Notes: a model not told the origin generated them from the sequence alone. Numbered from the stretch's first letter, positions 39,210-49,757 are shown. The stretch: 64,000 nt of DNA from Pseudoalteromonas sp. NBT06-2 (GCF_002276045.1 NZ_NQMR01000007.1:41733-105732), one strand, 5' to 3'. Numbers and translations: made by a program.

Positions 39210-39466
39210 CTCATTCACAATGCACGATTTCAGCGAGAATTAAACAGGATTTAGGTAAGGCATTAATTGAAGATAATGGTTATTCCCTTATCAAAATTAA
39301 TAACGCAGCATAAACTCTGTTTAAACTCGCCGAGGGGGAGCTTCTGAGCAAACCCACTTCATCGTTGCGTTGGTTCCAAAGGTGCCTAGATTCCTGCATC
39401 AACACGCCTTGAATTGGGCTCGCTCAGATAACTCTGAAACATGCATTTTGAAGTAACATAGGTATA
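39210..39466. repeat. type C intergenic element
   Basis: About 257 bp with a central palindrome (GAATTAAACAGGATTTAGG and AACTCTGTTTAAACTCGCCG side by side with their inverted partners). The right end is CATTTTGAAGTAACATAGGTATA. It is shared with 33697-33945 and, inverted, with 22452-22611. The left end is approximate. Confidence 0.75.
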
Positions 39467-39606
39467 TATCTCAATACACTAGCGATAACTTTTGGATATC
39501 AAAACAAACCGGGGGATATCTGTATAATTGTTTTATCGCTATAAAAATTATTAAAAAAATAAAAATAGCTGGAATTATTTTTATCTGTTAATTAATGAGG
39601 TAAATA

Positions 39607-40620
39607 TTAGCTTTCAGCTTTTTTCTCTCTGCCAAGTAATGACATAGCAGCATCTTTAACATCTTTACCTTGATATAACACTTGGTACATTTGCTCAGTA
39701 ATCGGCATTTCAACTCCGACTCTTTGTGCTAAATTATATACTTCTTTGGTATTACGGTAACCTTCTACTACTTGACCGATTTCAGTAATGGCTTGCTCAA
39801 CAGCTGAACCTTTACCTAAAGCTAAACCAAAACGTCTATTTCTAGATTGGTTATCCGTACAAGTAAGGATCAAGTCACCCAAACCAGCCATACCCATGAA
39901 TGTTTCCGGTTTTGCGCCTAAAGCAATACCTAAACGCGTCATTTCAGCTAAACCTCGTGTGATTAATGCAGTTCTTGCATTAGCACCAAAACCTGTTCCA
40001 TCAGATATACCTGCACCAATCGCAATTACATTTTTAACTGCACCACCCAATTGCACGCCTATAAAGTCATTATTGGTATAAACACGAAATGAGCGACAGC
40101 AATGTAATAAATCGGACAAAGAATCGATTAAATCAGTGTCAGATGATGATAAAGATATGGCTGTAGGTAAACCCAATGCCATTTCTTTAGCAAATGTAGG
40201 CCCAGATAACACACCTAAAGAAACTTCAGGTCCTAATGCATTTTTCGCTACATCTTGTAATAAACGTCCAGTATTAGGTTCTAAACCTTTCGTTGCCCAA
40301 ACAATTTTAGTGCTTGACTGCAAAAATGGTTTAATTGCATTTAACGTATCTGAAAATGCATGGCTAGGTACCACAACCAATACGATTGGACTATCTATAA
40401 CAGCTTTTTCAATATCAGACTCTAAAGAAAGCGATTCAGGAAAAATAACATCAGGCAGATAACGCTGATTTGTTCTACTAGATTCGAGTTCACAAATCGA
40501 ATTTGAGTCTCTACCCCATAAGCGGATATGGTGTCCATTTCGAGCTAAACAAATAGCAAGGGCGGTCCCATATGAGCCCGCCCCCAATACTGTCACAGCA
40601 TTTTTTGCTGTAATAATCAT
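39607..40620 (-). CDS. gpsA: glycerol-3-phosphate dehydrogenase [NAD(P)+]
   Basis: 337 residues. The NAD motif is [20 protein letters not shown]. GpsA signatures include [33 protein letters not shown] and the catalytic Lys region [28 protein letters not shown] follows. It reduces dihydroxyacetone phosphate for phospholipid synthesis. secB lies only 3 nt upstream in the yibN-grxC-secB-gpsA operon. Confidence 0.96.
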   Translation of the reverse strand: MIITAKNAVTVLGAGSYGTALAICLARNGHHIRLWGRDSNSICELESSRTNQRYLPDVIFPESLSLESDIEKAVIDSPIVLVVVPSHAFSDTLNAIKPFLQSSTKIVWATKGLEPNTGRLLQDVAKNALGPEVSLGVLSGPTFAKEMALGLPTAISLSSSDTDLIDSLSDLLHCCRSFRVYTNNDFIGVQLGGAVKNVIAIGAGISDGTGFGANARTALITRGLAEMTRLGIALGAKPETFMGMAGLGDLILTCTDNQSRNRRFGLALGKGSAVEQAITEIGQVVEGYRNTKEVYNLAQRVGVEMPITEQMYQVLYQGKDVKDAAMSLLGREKKAES

Positions 40621-40623
40621 AAC

Positions 40624-41112
40624 TTAAGCGTTTGCTTCAATTGCTTGCTGTTCAGCTTGTGCTGCACGTTGCTGTACATATTGACCAAATAATGCGTCAA
40701 AATTAACAGGTGCAAGATTAAGCTGTGGGAAAGTACCACGGTTCACTAAGTTAGCAACTGTTTCTCGCGCATATGGGAATAAAACATTAGGGCAGAAAGC
40801 ACCTAACATATGAGCCATTTGACTTTCTTCAAGTTCAGCTATAGCAAAAATCCCCGCTTGTTGAACTTCACATAAGAATGCAGTTTCTTCACCTAAAGAT
40901 GCCGTAACTGTAAGAGAAAGTACCACTTCAAATACACCTTCATCTAATTTGTTAGATCGTGTATCTAAATCAAGTTTAACTTCAGGAGTCCATTCTTTTT
41001 GGAAAATAGCGGGAGAATTTGGCGTTTCAAAAGATACGTCTTTAGTGAAAATACGTTGGATTGAAAATTGTTGTGTTTGCTGTTCTTGTGCTACGCTTTG
41101 TTCTTCTGACAT
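40624..41112 (-). CDS. secB: protein-export chaperone SecB
   Basis: 162 residues. SecB motifs: [66 protein letters not shown] and the [16 protein letters not shown]-terminus. It is a tetrameric cytosolic chaperone that keeps preproteins unfolded and delivers them to SecA. Confidence 0.97.
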   Translation of the reverse strand: MSEEQSVAQEQQTQQFSIQRIFTKDVSFETPNSPAIFQKEWTPEVKLDLDTRSNKLDEGVFEVVLSLTVTASLGEETAFLCEVQQAGIFAIAELEESQMAHMLGAFCPNVLFPYARETVANLVNRGTFPQLNLAPVNFDALFGQYVQQRAAQAEQQAIEANA

Positions 41113-41163
41113 TGTTATTTCCTATTGAAATCTATTTAATTATTTTAAATTTTTTGGTTGAAA

Positions 41164-41418
41164 TTAGTTCAGTAGTGTATCTAGTTTGCCTTGTGCTTCT
41201 AAATACATCATATCATCACAACCACCAATATGTTGTTCACCAACAAATATTTGTGGCACAGTATAACTACCGTTAGCTTTATCTATCATTTCATTTCTGA
41301 GTTCAGGCTGTTGACCTATATCAAATTCAACAAAATCAATATTTTTATGATTTAACAAAGCCTTAGCTCTAACACAGTATGGACAATATGCTTTTGTATA
41401 AATAACAACATTATTCAT
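41164..41418 (-). CDS. grxC: glutaredoxin 3
   Basis: 84 residues. The redox site CPYCVRAK is near residue 11, the cis-Pro region is SYTVPQIFVG, and the GSH-binding end is HIGGCDDMMYLE. It is a dithiol glutaredoxin. It lies 9 nt after yibN and 51 nt before secB. Confidence 0.95.
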   Translation of the reverse strand: MNNVVIYTKAYCPYCVRAKALLNHKNIDFVEFDIGQQPELRNEMIDKANGSYTVPQIFVGEQHIGGCDDMMYLEAQGKLDTLLN

Positions 41419-41427
41419 TTTAAAGTC

Positions 41428-41859
41428 CTATTTCCCTGATGTCATAGGTAAACCAGCGCTTTGCCAAGCACCTACACCACCAGTTAAAGTAGATACTTGC
41501 GTGAAGCCTGCTTTAAACAAGCTATCAGCAACACCTGATGCAGTCATTCCTGTTACACATACCACTATAATGGGATCGTTTTTGTACTTTTCAATAGTTG
41601 AGAATTCTTTTTGTTTCGCTTTTTCTGAGGCTAAATGTACTGAGTTTGCAATATGGCCTTTATTAAAGTCAGCCTGTGCTCTTATATCTAAAACAACTGC
41701 ATTTTCACGATTGACTGCCATTGTTAATTGCTGAGGGTTAACCTGTTTTATTGGAGTAAACTTAGATTTAAACCAACTCATAATAAGCATTACAGCGATA
41801 CCAACCCATATTAAACCTAATCCGATATGATTTGTAAAAAATTCGATATATTGTTCCAT
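41428..41859 (-). CDS. yibN: rhodanese-like membrane-anchored protein YibN
   Basis: 143 residues. An N-terminal membrane segment (about residues 12-29, LGLIWVGIAVMLIMSW) is followed by a rhodanese domain with AVVLDIRAQADFNKGHI and the active Cys in IVVCVTGMTASGVA. It is the usual first gene of yibN-grxC-secB-gpsA. The sulfur acceptor is unknown. Confidence 0.88.
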   Translation of the reverse strand: MEQYIEFFTNHIGLGLIWVGIAVMLIMSWFKSKFTPIKQVNPQQLTMAVNRENAVVLDIRAQADFNKGHIANSVHLASEKAKQKEFSTIEKYKNDPIIVVCVTGMTASGVADSLFKAGFTQVSTLTGGVGAWQSAGLPMTSGK

Positions 41860-41915
41860 TGACCTTCCAATTAATTATGCTGTTCAAATTTGCATATAAA
41901 ACAAAAGCATCAGTA

Positions 41916-41965
41916 TATACGCAAAACACCTCAAGATACAGGGTTCAGTGGCGTGCTTTGGTATA
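41916..41965. repeat. minimal TATACCC-family hairpin upstream of gpmI
   Basis: TATACGCAAAACACCTCAAG on the left and GTGCTTTGGTATA on the right, an imperfect inverted pair of about 50 bp in the divergent yibN/gpmI promoter region. Confidence 0.5.
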
Positions 41966-42143
41966 GGCATTTCATCTCATTAATATCAATTAAATCATTT
42001 TAGAAATTTAAAAAAATACAAGTTAAGTGAATTATTTTAATATCAAAATTTCTTTGCGGATTTTATCAACAAAAAACGGTAAACTAAGGCTTGATAAATC
42101 AAAATTTAATTCTTCGTCTTGCTTTTACAAACAAGGATCACCA

Positions 42144-43688
42144 ATGACACTGCAAAAAAAGCCACTTGTACTTATTATTTTAGATGGTTGGGGTTATAGC
42201 GAAAAAACACAAAGTAACGCTATTTTAGCCGCCGATACACCTGTAATTGATAAACTTTGGCAAGATTACCCAAGCACATTAATTTCAGGTTCTGGATTAG
42301 ATGTGGGTCTTCCTGATGGTCAAATGGGTAATTCAGAAGTAGGTCATGTAAATTTAGGCGCTGGTAGAATTGTATATCAAGATTTCACTCGAATCACTAA
42401 ATCAATACAGGATGGTGAATTTAATCACAATCCTGTACTGGTTAAGGCTATTGATAAAGCTGTAGCAAATAATAAAGCAGTGCATTTAATGGGTTTATTA
42501 AGCCCTGGCGGTGTTCATAGCCATGAAAAGCATATTTTAGCTGCAATTGACTTAGCAGCCGAACGTGGCGCAACCGAAATTTATCTACACGCATTTTTAG
42601 ATGGTAGAGATACCCCCCCTAGAAGCGCAAGCAACTCATTAAAAGCTGTTGATAACAAATTTTCAACTTTAGGCAAAGGTCGCATTGCCAGCATAATAGG
42701 ACGTTATTATGCAATGGATAGAGACAACCGCTGGGATCGAGTAGAGCAAGCCTACAACTTAATGGTGACTGGTGAATCGCAATTCACTTACACCACTGCA
42801 AGTGAAGCATTAGAAGCTGCTTATCTCCGTGATGAAAATGATGAATTTGTAGCCGCAACAAGCATTCAAGGTCAAAATGATGTACCTGCGACTATAAATG
42901 ATGGTGATACTGTTATTTTCATGAATTTTAGGGCTGATCGCGCTCGTGAAATGACTCGCGCATTTGTTGATGCTGACTTTTCTGGTTTCACCAAACAAAA
43001 AGAACCTCAATTAGCTGATTTTGTCATGTTAACCGAATATGCTGCAGACATAAAAACAGCAAAAGCATTTCCACCAAATAAATTAAATAATGTATTAGGC
43101 GAATGGTTTGAAAAACATAATAAAACACAGTTACGTATCTCTGAAACAGAAAAGTATGCCCATGTTACGTTCTTCTTTAGTGGCGGTAGAGAAGATTTAT
43201 TCACAGGTGAGATGCGCGAGCTAATTCCATCACCCAAAGTCGCCACTTATGACCTACAGCCTGAAATGAATTCTGAGTTGCTCACCGATAAATTAGTTGA
43301 TGCAATCCATAGCGGTGAACATGATGCCATTATTTGTAACTACCCTAACGGTGATATGGTCGGTCATTCAGGTGTATTTGATGCTGCAGTAAAAGCCTGT
43401 GAAGCAGTTGATCACTGTATCGGTCGTGTTGTAAAAGCACTTGAAGAAACAGGAGCTGAAGCTTTAATCACAGCAGATCATGGTAATGCCGAATTAATGC
43501 AGAACCCTGAAACAGGTCAAGCACATACAGCTCACACTAATGAGCCCGTACCTTTTATTTATGTTGGAAGAAATGCTCAAGCATTCTCAGGTAAAACTCT
43601 CAGTGATGTTGCACCAACCATGCTACACTTGATGGGCATGGAACAGCCTGAAGAAATGACTGGTTCAGTCATTATGCAGCTTAAATAA
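42144..43688 (+). CDS. gpmI: 2,3-bisphosphoglycerate-independent phosphoglycerate mutase
   Basis: 514 residues from [22 protein letters not shown] is 6 nt upstream of this ATG. An in-frame ATG at 42027 would add 39 residues not seen in the family. The catalytic Ser loop is [15 protein letters not shown]. Metal ligands are in [24 protein letters not shown] and [10 protein letters not shown]. It interconverts 3- and 2-phosphoglycerate. envC follows after 10 nt, as in E. coli. Confidence 0.95.
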   Translation: MTLQKKPLVLIILDGWGYSEKTQSNAILAADTPVIDKLWQDYPSTLISGSGLDVGLPDGQMGNSEVGHVNLGAGRIVYQDFTRITKSIQDGEFNHNPVLVKAIDKAVANNKAVHLMGLLSPGGVHSHEKHILAAIDLAAERGATEIYLHAFLDGRDTPPRSASNSLKAVDNKFSTLGKGRIASIIGRYYAMDRDNRWDRVEQAYNLMVTGESQFTYTTASEALEAAYLRDENDEFVAATSIQGQNDVPATINDGDTVIFMNFRADRAREMTRAFVDADFSGFTKQKEPQLADFVMLTEYAADIKTAKAFPPNKLNNVLGEWFEKHNKTQLRISETEKYAHVTFFFSGGREDLFTGEMRELIPSPKVATYDLQPEMNSELLTDKLVDAIHSGEHDAIICNYPNGDMVGHSGVFDAAVKACEAVDHCIGRVVKALEETGAEALITADHGNAELMQNPETGQAHTAHTNEPVPFIYVGRNAQAFSGKTLSDVAPTMLHLMGMEQPEEMTGSVIMQLK

Positions 43689-43698
43689 ACGGTTTTTT

Positions 43699-44835
43699 AT
43701 GTTGATTATTAAACAATTACTTGCTTTAACTGTTTGTTTTATTTCGGTTTCACTAACTCCAGTTAGTGCAACCGAAAAACAAACAAAGCAAGACTTAAAT
43801 CAAATACAAGAAACACTTAAATCAAGTGTAGATAAGCTAAAAACACAACAACAAAAAATAAATAAAATAGAAAGCACATTAAAAAAATCAGAACAAGCAA
43901 TCGCACATAACTCAAAGTCACTCAATCAACTCGATTTTTCTATTGAACTCAATAAAAGTGGACAAAATCAATTACAAAAACAAATTAGAAAACTAACCTT
44001 TAATAAACAACAGCAACAAAAAGTGCTATCAAGCCAGTTAAAAAGCGCTTATATGACAGGGAGCCATGACTACAGCAAGCTATTATTAAACCAAGAGAAT
44101 ATCGCTACATTTGAAAGAACACTCACCTATTACAGTTACCTTAATAAGGCCCGATTAACCCAGCTTGATGATTTAAAAAACACGCTAATACAGCTAACTG
44201 AAAAACAAAATGAGCTAGCACAAACGCAAACTAAATTACTGGCACTTTTAGCAGAGCAAAAACAAAAAAGAGCATCTTTATTAATAGCTAAAAAGCAAAG
44301 GAAAGGTAACTTAGCGTTATTAAAAAAACAATTCACCAATACCAATAGCTCAGTTAATTATTTAAAAAAAAATGAGAAAATTTTAATTGAAACATTAAAA
44401 AACTTACAACAGAATATAAAACAACAACTTACGCTTGAAGGATTAAAAAGCACCAAAGGAAAGTTAAAATGGCCAAGCAGAGGTCGATTAAAACATAAAT
44501 TTGGCCAAAGAAAGTATGGACGCTTAAAGTGGAAAGGAGTGTTTATTAACGCCAAAGAAGGTACTTCGGTTACAACAATCCATAATGGCAAGGTTATTTT
44601 CGCTGACTGGCTTAAAGGCTTTGGTTGGGTAATAGTAATAGATCATGGTAAAGGATTTATGAGTTTATATGGCCATAATCAAGCATTATTAAAAAGTGTA
44701 GGAGAGGACGTTTCACAAGGAGAACTGATAGCTTTAGTTGGTCAAAGCGGTGGACAAGACAATCCTGGTCTATACTTCGAAATACGGTATAAGGGACAAG
44801 CAATCAACCCTACAAAATGGTGTAAGCGAATTTAA
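43699..44835 (+). CDS. envC: murein hydrolase activator EnvC
   Basis: 378 residues. A signal peptide ends at PVSA. A long coiled coil (about residues 26-245, rich in Q, K and L) precedes a C-terminal LytM/M23 domain (about 255-378). The metal-site His residues of active M23 enzymes are lost: the first motif reads GVFINAKEGT and the last PGLYFEIR instead of HLHFE. This is expected of EnvC, which activates amidases rather than cutting peptidoglycan. Its recruiter FtsEX is encoded at 48097-49757. Confidence 0.9.
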   Translation: MLIIKQLLALTVCFISVSLTPVSATEKQTKQDLNQIQETLKSSVDKLKTQQQKINKIESTLKKSEQAIAHNSKSLNQLDFSIELNKSGQNQLQKQIRKLTFNKQQQQKVLSSQLKSAYMTGSHDYSKLLLNQENIATFERTLTYYSYLNKARLTQLDDLKNTLIQLTEKQNELAQTQTKLLALLAEQKQKRASLLIAKKQRKGNLALLKKQFTNTNSSVNYLKKNEKILIETLKNLQQNIKQQLTLEGLKSTKGKLKWPSRGRLKHKFGQRKYGRLKWKGVFINAKEGTSVTTIHNGKVIFADWLKGFGWVIVIDHGKGFMSLYGHNQALLKSVGEDVSQGELIALVGQSGGQDNPGLYFEIRYKGQAINPTKWCKRI

Positions 44836-44873
44836 CTTTTTAATTGGCTACACCCCAAAACCGGGAGCAGCCA

Positions 44874-46085
44874 ATGCGTATATCATTAAAATTCAATCAG
44901 TTTTTAAGCTTTTGTATAATCTGCCTATCACTTTCTTTTTCGCCTATCTGTTTAGCTGAAGTAAGTTCAAAACTTAACAATGTCAACATGAAACATATTT
45001 TGGAGCATATCCAAACTTTTTATGTTGATGAAGTAAATACAAACAAACTCAATAGTTCAGCTGTTGATTCTGTTTTAAAACAATTAGATCCCTATTCTGA
45101 ATATTTAAATGAACAAGAGTTAGAAGATCTATTTAATATTACCAATGGACAATATACAGGTCTAGGAATAGAAGTTGAAATGCGAGATGAACATATCGTC
45201 ATTATCGCATCTTTAAACAATTCACCCGCAGCACAAGCTGGTTTGCAACAAGGCGATATTTTACTTTCAATAAATGGTCAAACAGTGATAAACGAACCTA
45301 TTAAACAGGTTGCTAACTTGATAAGTAAAACTAAAAATACAACTGTAAGTTTAAGCATTGCAAGGTCTGGGTTTTCGACTCCATTACGTTTCGAGGTTGA
45401 ACGTCAATTAATAGAATTAGAAACTGTAACAAGTAAAGTCGATTGCGCCGGTTATGCTTACTTACGCATTATCAGTTTTAATAATCACACATTACATGAT
45501 GTTGCCAGACATATCGCAAAACTAAAAACTGAAAATGGCCAGCCTTTGAAAGGGCTATTAATAGATTTAAGGGATAATCCTGGCGGAATTTTAGATAGTG
45601 CAGTGGCCATTTCTGATTTATTTTTAAAAGACGGTATTATTGTCTCAACTAAAGGACGCTTTTATGATGCAAACAAAATTTTCACTGCAAATAATTCAGA
45701 CATATTAAACGGTGCACCTATGGTTGTATTAATCAATAAAGGTTCGGCTTCAGCGGCTGAAATCTTAGCTGGTGCCCTAAAAGATAATAAACGTGCAACC
45801 GTAGTGGGTACTCGCTCTTATGGTAAAGGCTCTGTTCAATCACTTATTCCTTTAGGTAATGGACAAACGGCATTAAAACTCACAACCGCAAAATATTACA
45901 CACCCTCAGGTACTTCAATTGATGGTATCGGGATCACACCAGATATTCCAATTACACAATCAAGTATTCCGAAATCTGATAAAATAGCTATAATGAATTT
46001 AAATAAAGGTATAGAAAATCAAGTGTTTACTTCAACTTTTAAAGATGTACAGTTAGCTAAGGCTCAAAAAATATTAGAGCAATAA
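44874..46085 (+). CDS. S41-family C-terminal processing peptidase
   Basis: 403 residues from MRISLKFNQF; GGGAG is 6 nt upstream, which decides against the ATG at 44844. A signal peptide ends CLAE. A PDZ domain spans about residues 97-175 (YTGLGIEVEM, AAQAGLQQGDILLSINGQ). The S41 catalytic region has the Ser in NKGSASAAEILAGAL and the Lys in SYGKGSVQS. It is a periplasmic Ctp-type protease. Its place between envC and yibQ suggests envelope or division quality control. The target is not known. Confidence 0.88.
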   Translation: MRISLKFNQFLSFCIICLSLSFSPICLAEVSSKLNNVNMKHILEHIQTFYVDEVNTNKLNSSAVDSVLKQLDPYSEYLNEQELEDLFNITNGQYTGLGIEVEMRDEHIVIIASLNNSPAAQAGLQQGDILLSINGQTVINEPIKQVANLISKTKNTTVSLSIARSGFSTPLRFEVERQLIELETVTSKVDCAGYAYLRIISFNNHTLHDVARHIAKLKTENGQPLKGLLIDLRDNPGGILDSAVAISDLFLKDGIIVSTKGRFYDANKIFTANNSDILNGAPMVVLINKGSASAAEILAGALKDNKRATVVGTRSYGKGSVQSLIPLGNGQTALKLTTAKYYTPSGTSIDGIGITPDIPITQSSIPKSDKIAIMNLNKGIENQVFTSTFKDVQLAKAQKILEQ

Positions 46086-46176
46086 CGCCAATTTTAGACA
46101 AAGTAGCATTTACCTAAGTTAAAACAATCGATATTATTGATTTAACTTAGGTAATCAAAAAAGAATAATAATAAAA

Positions 46177-46920
46177 GTGCACTTAAAATCAAAAATATTC
46201 ACCTTATTACTGCTATCACATTGCGGCATGATAAAGGCAAACCAAGTAGCTATTATTATTGATGATATTGGCTACCACAAACATGATTTGGAAGCGGTTA
46301 AACTTCCAGGCAGCATCTCCTATTCCATTCTGCCTTATACTCCGTTTGCAAAAGCATTTTCAGAACAAGCTAGAAAACAAAATAAAGAACTTCTTTTACA
46401 TATTCCAATGCAAGCTATAAGTGGGAAAGTTTTAGGACCAGGCGCGCTTACCGAAGAAATGACAAGATCTCAAATTCATGAAACATTAAATAAAGCTCTG
46501 AATGAACACCCCTATGTAAAAGGAGTGAACAATCATATGGGATCTTTTTTAACACAAAAGATACAGCCTATGGCCTGGACTATGGAGGTACTACAAGAAA
46601 GAGGTTTATATTTTTTAGATAGTAGAACAACAATAAAAAGCCAAGCACAAAATATGGCTAATCTATTTAATGTAAATAATGTTAGCAGACATGTATTTTT
46701 GGATAATATCCCCACAGAAAAGCAAATGACATTTCGCATGAAGCAGCTGATCGGAATTGCAAAAAAACGCGATTATGCCATAGCAATTGCCCATCCTTAC
46801 CCGGAAACCCTAGTATTTCTTCAAAGGGAGCTACCTAAGCTTCAATCACATGGGATCAAGCTCGTGCCTTTATCTCAACTGGTTGATAATAAATACGTGA
46901 AACTTGCATCTGTAAAGTAA
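46177..46920 (+). CDS. yibQ: divergent polysaccharide deacetylase family protein (YibQ)
   Basis: 247 residues with GTG start at 46177. A signal peptide (KIFTLLLLSHCGMIKA) comes first. Divergent polysaccharide deacetylase motifs are VAIIIDDIGYHKHDL, LLLHIPMQAI, GVNNHMGSFLTQ, FLDSRTT and AIAHPYPETL. It keeps the D, H and P residues of the fold. Its reaction is unproven. It is the last gene of gpmI-envC-protease-yibQ. Confidence 0.87.
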   Translation: MHLKSKIFTLLLLSHCGMIKANQVAIIIDDIGYHKHDLEAVKLPGSISYSILPYTPFAKAFSEQARKQNKELLLHIPMQAISGKVLGPGALTEEMTRSQIHETLNKALNEHPYVKGVNNHMGSFLTQKIQPMAWTMEVLQERGLYFLDSRTTIKSQAQNMANLFNVNNVSRHVFLDNIPTEKQMTFRMKQLIGIAKKRDYAIAIAHPYPETLVFLQRELPKLQSHGIKLVPLSQLVDNKYVKLASVK

Positions 46921-46944
46921 ACGCAAATTAAAGTGAAATAGCAT

Positions 46945-46977
46945 TAAAAAAGTTTGCCCAAAGAGCAAACTTTTTTA
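46945..46977. terminator. bidirectional terminator between yibQ and rpoH
   Basis: AAAAAAGTTTGC, loop CCAAAGA, GCAAACTTTTTT. The A-run and T-run on the two sides let it end both yibQ (plus) and rpoH (minus). Confidence 0.88.
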
Positions 46978-47008
46978 ATTAAAGTAATATTCAAGTTTGA
47001 ATTAATTA

Positions 47009-47878
47009 TCAAGCAGTCATCGTTACTTGTAATTTTTTCATTGCTGTTTTTTCTAACTGGCGAATACGCTCAGCCGACACATCATATTTTTGAGCGAGTT
47101 CTTGCAATGTTGATTTTTGATCCATTAACCATCGTGAACTTACGATATCTTTTGCACGTTCATCAAGTGTATTAATTGCTGCAAACAAACGGTTTTGAGA
47201 TTGTTTCTTATACTGATCTTGTTCCACACCATCAGCTAAATCTAAGCTATTATCTGTTAAATACTGAACTGGAGAGTAAGATGTCGCTTCTGATGAATCA
47301 TCTGTATCGTCAGAACCCATATCAAAAGCCATATCTTGACTGCTCATACGAGATTCCATTTCACGTACTTCTTTTTCACTTACACCGAGTGCATCTGCTA
47401 CTGTACTTACTTCATCTTGGTTAAACCAACCAAGACGTTTTTTATTTTTTCTTAAATTAAAAAATAATTTACGCTGTGCCTTTGTTGTCGCAACTTTAAC
47501 AATACGCCAATTTTTTAATACAAACTCATGAATTTCCGCTTTGATCCAATGAACTGCAAATGACACTAAACGCACACCTACTGTTGGATCAAATCGTTTA
47601 ACCGCTTTCATTAATCCAATATTACCTTCTTGCATTAAATCAGCTTGTGCTAAACCGTAACCTGAATAGCTTTTAGCAATATGAGCTACAAATCTCAAGT
47701 GAGATACAATCAGTTGCTTAGCAGCCGATAAATCACCTTCTTGTTGTAATTTAAAAGCCAATGATTTTTCTTCTTCGGCAGTCAGCATAGGGATAGTACC
47801 TACTGTTTGTAGGTAAGCTTCATGGCTACCTGCACTTTGAGGAACAGTTAATGCTAATGTATGTAAATTATTGCTCAT
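47009..47878 (-). CDS. rpoH: heat-shock sigma factor sigma-32 (RpoH)
   Basis: 289 residues. Region 2 has [40 protein letters not shown] and [20 protein letters not shown]. The RpoH box [17 protein letters not shown] is present. Region 4.2 has [20 protein letters not shown]. It directs transcription of chaperone and protease genes. AGAGG precedes the ATG. A perfect CIRCE operator lies 33 nt upstream, so HrcA control is suggested in addition to any sigma-32 stability control. Confidence 0.97.
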   Translation of the reverse strand: MSNNLHTLALTVPQSAGSHEAYLQTVGTIPMLTAEEEKSLAFKLQQEGDLSAAKQLIVSHLRFVAHIAKSYSGYGLAQADLMQEGNIGLMKAVKRFDPTVGVRLVSFAVHWIKAEIHEFVLKNWRIVKVATTKAQRKLFFNLRKNKKRLGWFNQDEVSTVADALGVSEKEVREMESRMSSQDMAFDMGSDDTDDSSEATSYSPVQYLTDNSLDLADGVEQDQYKKQSQNRLFAAINTLDERAKDIVSSRWLMDQKSTLQELAQKYDVSAERIRQLEKTAMKKLQVTMTA

Positions 47879-47910
47879 ATTTAACCTCTAGAATCCATCT
47901 TTAAATCATG

Positions 47911-47937
47911 TTAGCACTCTTTCTACAAGAGTGCTAA
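47911..47937. promoter_or_regulatory. CIRCE element (HrcA operator) upstream of rpoH
   Basis: TTAGCACTC (47911-47919), 9 nt spacer, GAGTGCTAA (47929-47937). This is an exact match to the canonical CIRCE operator, including spacer length. The symmetry extends one more base pair on each side (G...C). It lies 33-59 nt before the rpoH start codon. Confidence 0.88.
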
Positions 47938-48096
47938 CTTAAATTTAATTGTTTTGACCTAAATGTCAAGCCTTAAGTTCAAATGAATTTTAAACCTTAG
48001 GGTAACTAAAGTAGGAAAGTAAAAGTGATAGGTAAAATGTGACAAAACATATTTTTTAGCACCTTACACATTAAAATAACTAACCGCATGATTTTG

Positions 48097-49083
48097 CTAT
48101 ATTTTATCTGGTTCTATTGTTTTAATATAACGTTTAACAGAAAGGTAAGAGCCAAATAACCCTAATAAAACAGCTAAAACAATAAGATTAGTGAATTCAA
48201 AGAAAGATAAGCCTTGTAATAAAAACTCAGCTTGATAAACACCAGCGACTTCAGAAATAGCAGAGCCTAACCACCACATCATCAACTCAATACATATATA
48301 AGCAAAAAAACCACCTATAATGCCATACCAAATTCCAGTCCATAAAAATGGGGTTTGAATAAATTGGTTTGTTGCCCCAACCAACTTCATTACTTGAATT
48401 TCTTCTTTTTTATCCATAATAGATAATCGTATTGTATTCCCAATTATCAAAATGACAGAGGTAAGTAATAAAAAAGCGATGGTAATAACACTTTCTCGTA
48501 ATAAGCTCAACAACGCATTTAAACGTTCAAGCCATTCAATATCCAATTTCCCAAAATCAATTTCACGCTCACTTTCTAATTTAATGAGTAGTTTACGTGC
48601 TGTTTCTGGCTTAGAATGTCGTTTTGTAGGTGTAACTGAAATAACACTCGGTAAAGGGTTTGAATCTAAATAATCTAACGCCTGACCAAACCCTGAAACC
48701 TGCTTAAACTCTTCAAGAGCAACTTCATTTGAAATATAAGTAACATCTGATATTTCTGGATAAAGCTTCAAACGTTTAACTAGGCTTTTTGTTTCTTTAT
48801 CTGGCAGCCCTTGTTTTACAAACAAAGATATTTCACTGGCATTTTCAAATCCACTACTGACTTGCTGTACATTTTTAACTACTAAATAAAGCGTGGTAGG
48901 CAGCGTTAAGCTCACGCCAAGTACAGCAACTGTCATCATAGATGCTGTTGTGGTACGCCATATTTCACCTAAACTATGTACACCCTGACGCATAATATTT
49001 AGTACAATAAAGTACCAAGTCATAACTAAAGAAGTATCGGTATTAGAGGCTTGACTCATTCTACTTTTAAACAATAAACTCAT
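48097..49083 (-). CDS. ftsX: cell division ABC transporter permease FtsX
   Basis: 328 residues. N-terminal cytoplasmic part and TM1 (about residues 45-70: TTTASMMTVAVLGVSLTLPTTLYLVV), then the periplasmic loop with SEISLFVKQGLPDKE, DVTYISNEVALEEF and DYLDSNPLPSVISV. Three C-terminal membrane segments follow, with MDKKEEIQVMKLVGATNQFI between them. It transmits FtsE ATPase cycles to EnvC. The start overlaps the ftsE stop by 4 bp (ATGA). Confidence 0.95.
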   Translation of the reverse strand: MSLLFKSRMSQASNTDTSLVMTWYFIVLNIMRQGVHSLGEIWRTTTASMMTVAVLGVSLTLPTTLYLVVKNVQQVSSGFENASEISLFVKQGLPDKETKSLVKRLKLYPEISDVTYISNEVALEEFKQVSGFGQALDYLDSNPLPSVISVTPTKRHSKPETARKLLIKLESEREIDFGKLDIEWLERLNALLSLLRESVITIAFLLLTSVILIIGNTIRLSIMDKKEEIQVMKLVGATNQFIQTPFLWTGIWYGIIGGFFAYICIELMMWWLGSAISEVAGVYQAEFLLQGLSFFEFTNLIVLAVLLGLFGSYLSVKRYIKTIEPDKI

Positions 49084-49757
49084 GATATATCAGCCTTAAG
49101 CGGATCTAACAACAACTTGCCTTTATTCAATGTTAGATTGTGATATTTCATGCGTGCAATTAACCCTAAATCATGAGTCGCTATCAGTACCGTTGTGCCA
49201 TGCCTATTAAAATCTTCAAACAATTTAAGTATTTCCCAAGATAATTCAGGATCTAAATTACCAGTAGGTTCATCGGCTAATAAAATTGGCGGAGAGTTTA
49301 CGATAGCACGAGCAATACCAACTCTTTGTTGCTCACCACCGGATAGTGTTTCGGGGTAACATTTGACTTTATTGAGCAAACCTACTTTATCTAAAGCAGC
49401 ATGCACTCTTTTAGTTATGTTTTTACGATGCATTCCTTCAATAACAAGCGGTAAAGCAACATTATCAAAAACATTATGTCTCGCCAACAGTCTATGATTT
49501 TGAAATATCATACCAATATCACGACGAACAAAAGGCACCTGTGTTTTAGATATTGAATTTAAATCAACACCATTGATCATCACATTTCCCGCAGAAGGTC
49601 TCTCCATTACACTTATAAGTTTTAGTAATGTGCTTTTCCCTGCCCCACTATGCCCTGTTAAAAAAGCTAACTCTCCTGTTTTAAGGTGAAAATCTACTTT
49701 TTCTAGAGCCGTATGACCACCAGGGTATGTTTTACTTACTTGCTGAAAATTTATCAT
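49080..49757 (-). CDS. ftsE: cell division ATP-binding protein FtsE
   Basis: 225 residues. Walker A GHSGAGKST, Q-loop MIFQNHRLL, signature LSGGEQQR, Walker B PPILLADEPTGNLD and switch His in ATHDLGL. It pairs with FtsX. It lies 38 nt after ftsY in the ftsY-ftsE-ftsX order shared with E. coli. Confidence 0.96.
   Translation of the reverse strand: MINFQQVSKTYPGGHTALEKVDFHLKTGELAFLTGHSGAGKSTLLKLISVMERPSAGNVMINGVDLNSISKTQVPFVRRDIGMIFQNHRLLARHNVFDNVALPLVIEGMHRKNITKRVHAALDKVGLLNKVKCYPETLSGGEQQRVGIARAIVNSPPILLADEPTGNLDPELSWEILKLFEDFNRHGTTVLIATHDLGLIARMKYHNLTLNKGKLLLDPLKADIS

Noticed and set aside
42027..42143. N-terminal extension of GpmI from the ATG at 42027
   Set aside because: The family begins at [21 protein letters not shown] sequence, and AAGGA is placed for the ATG at 42144. 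The extension contains part of the yibN/gpmI promoter region.
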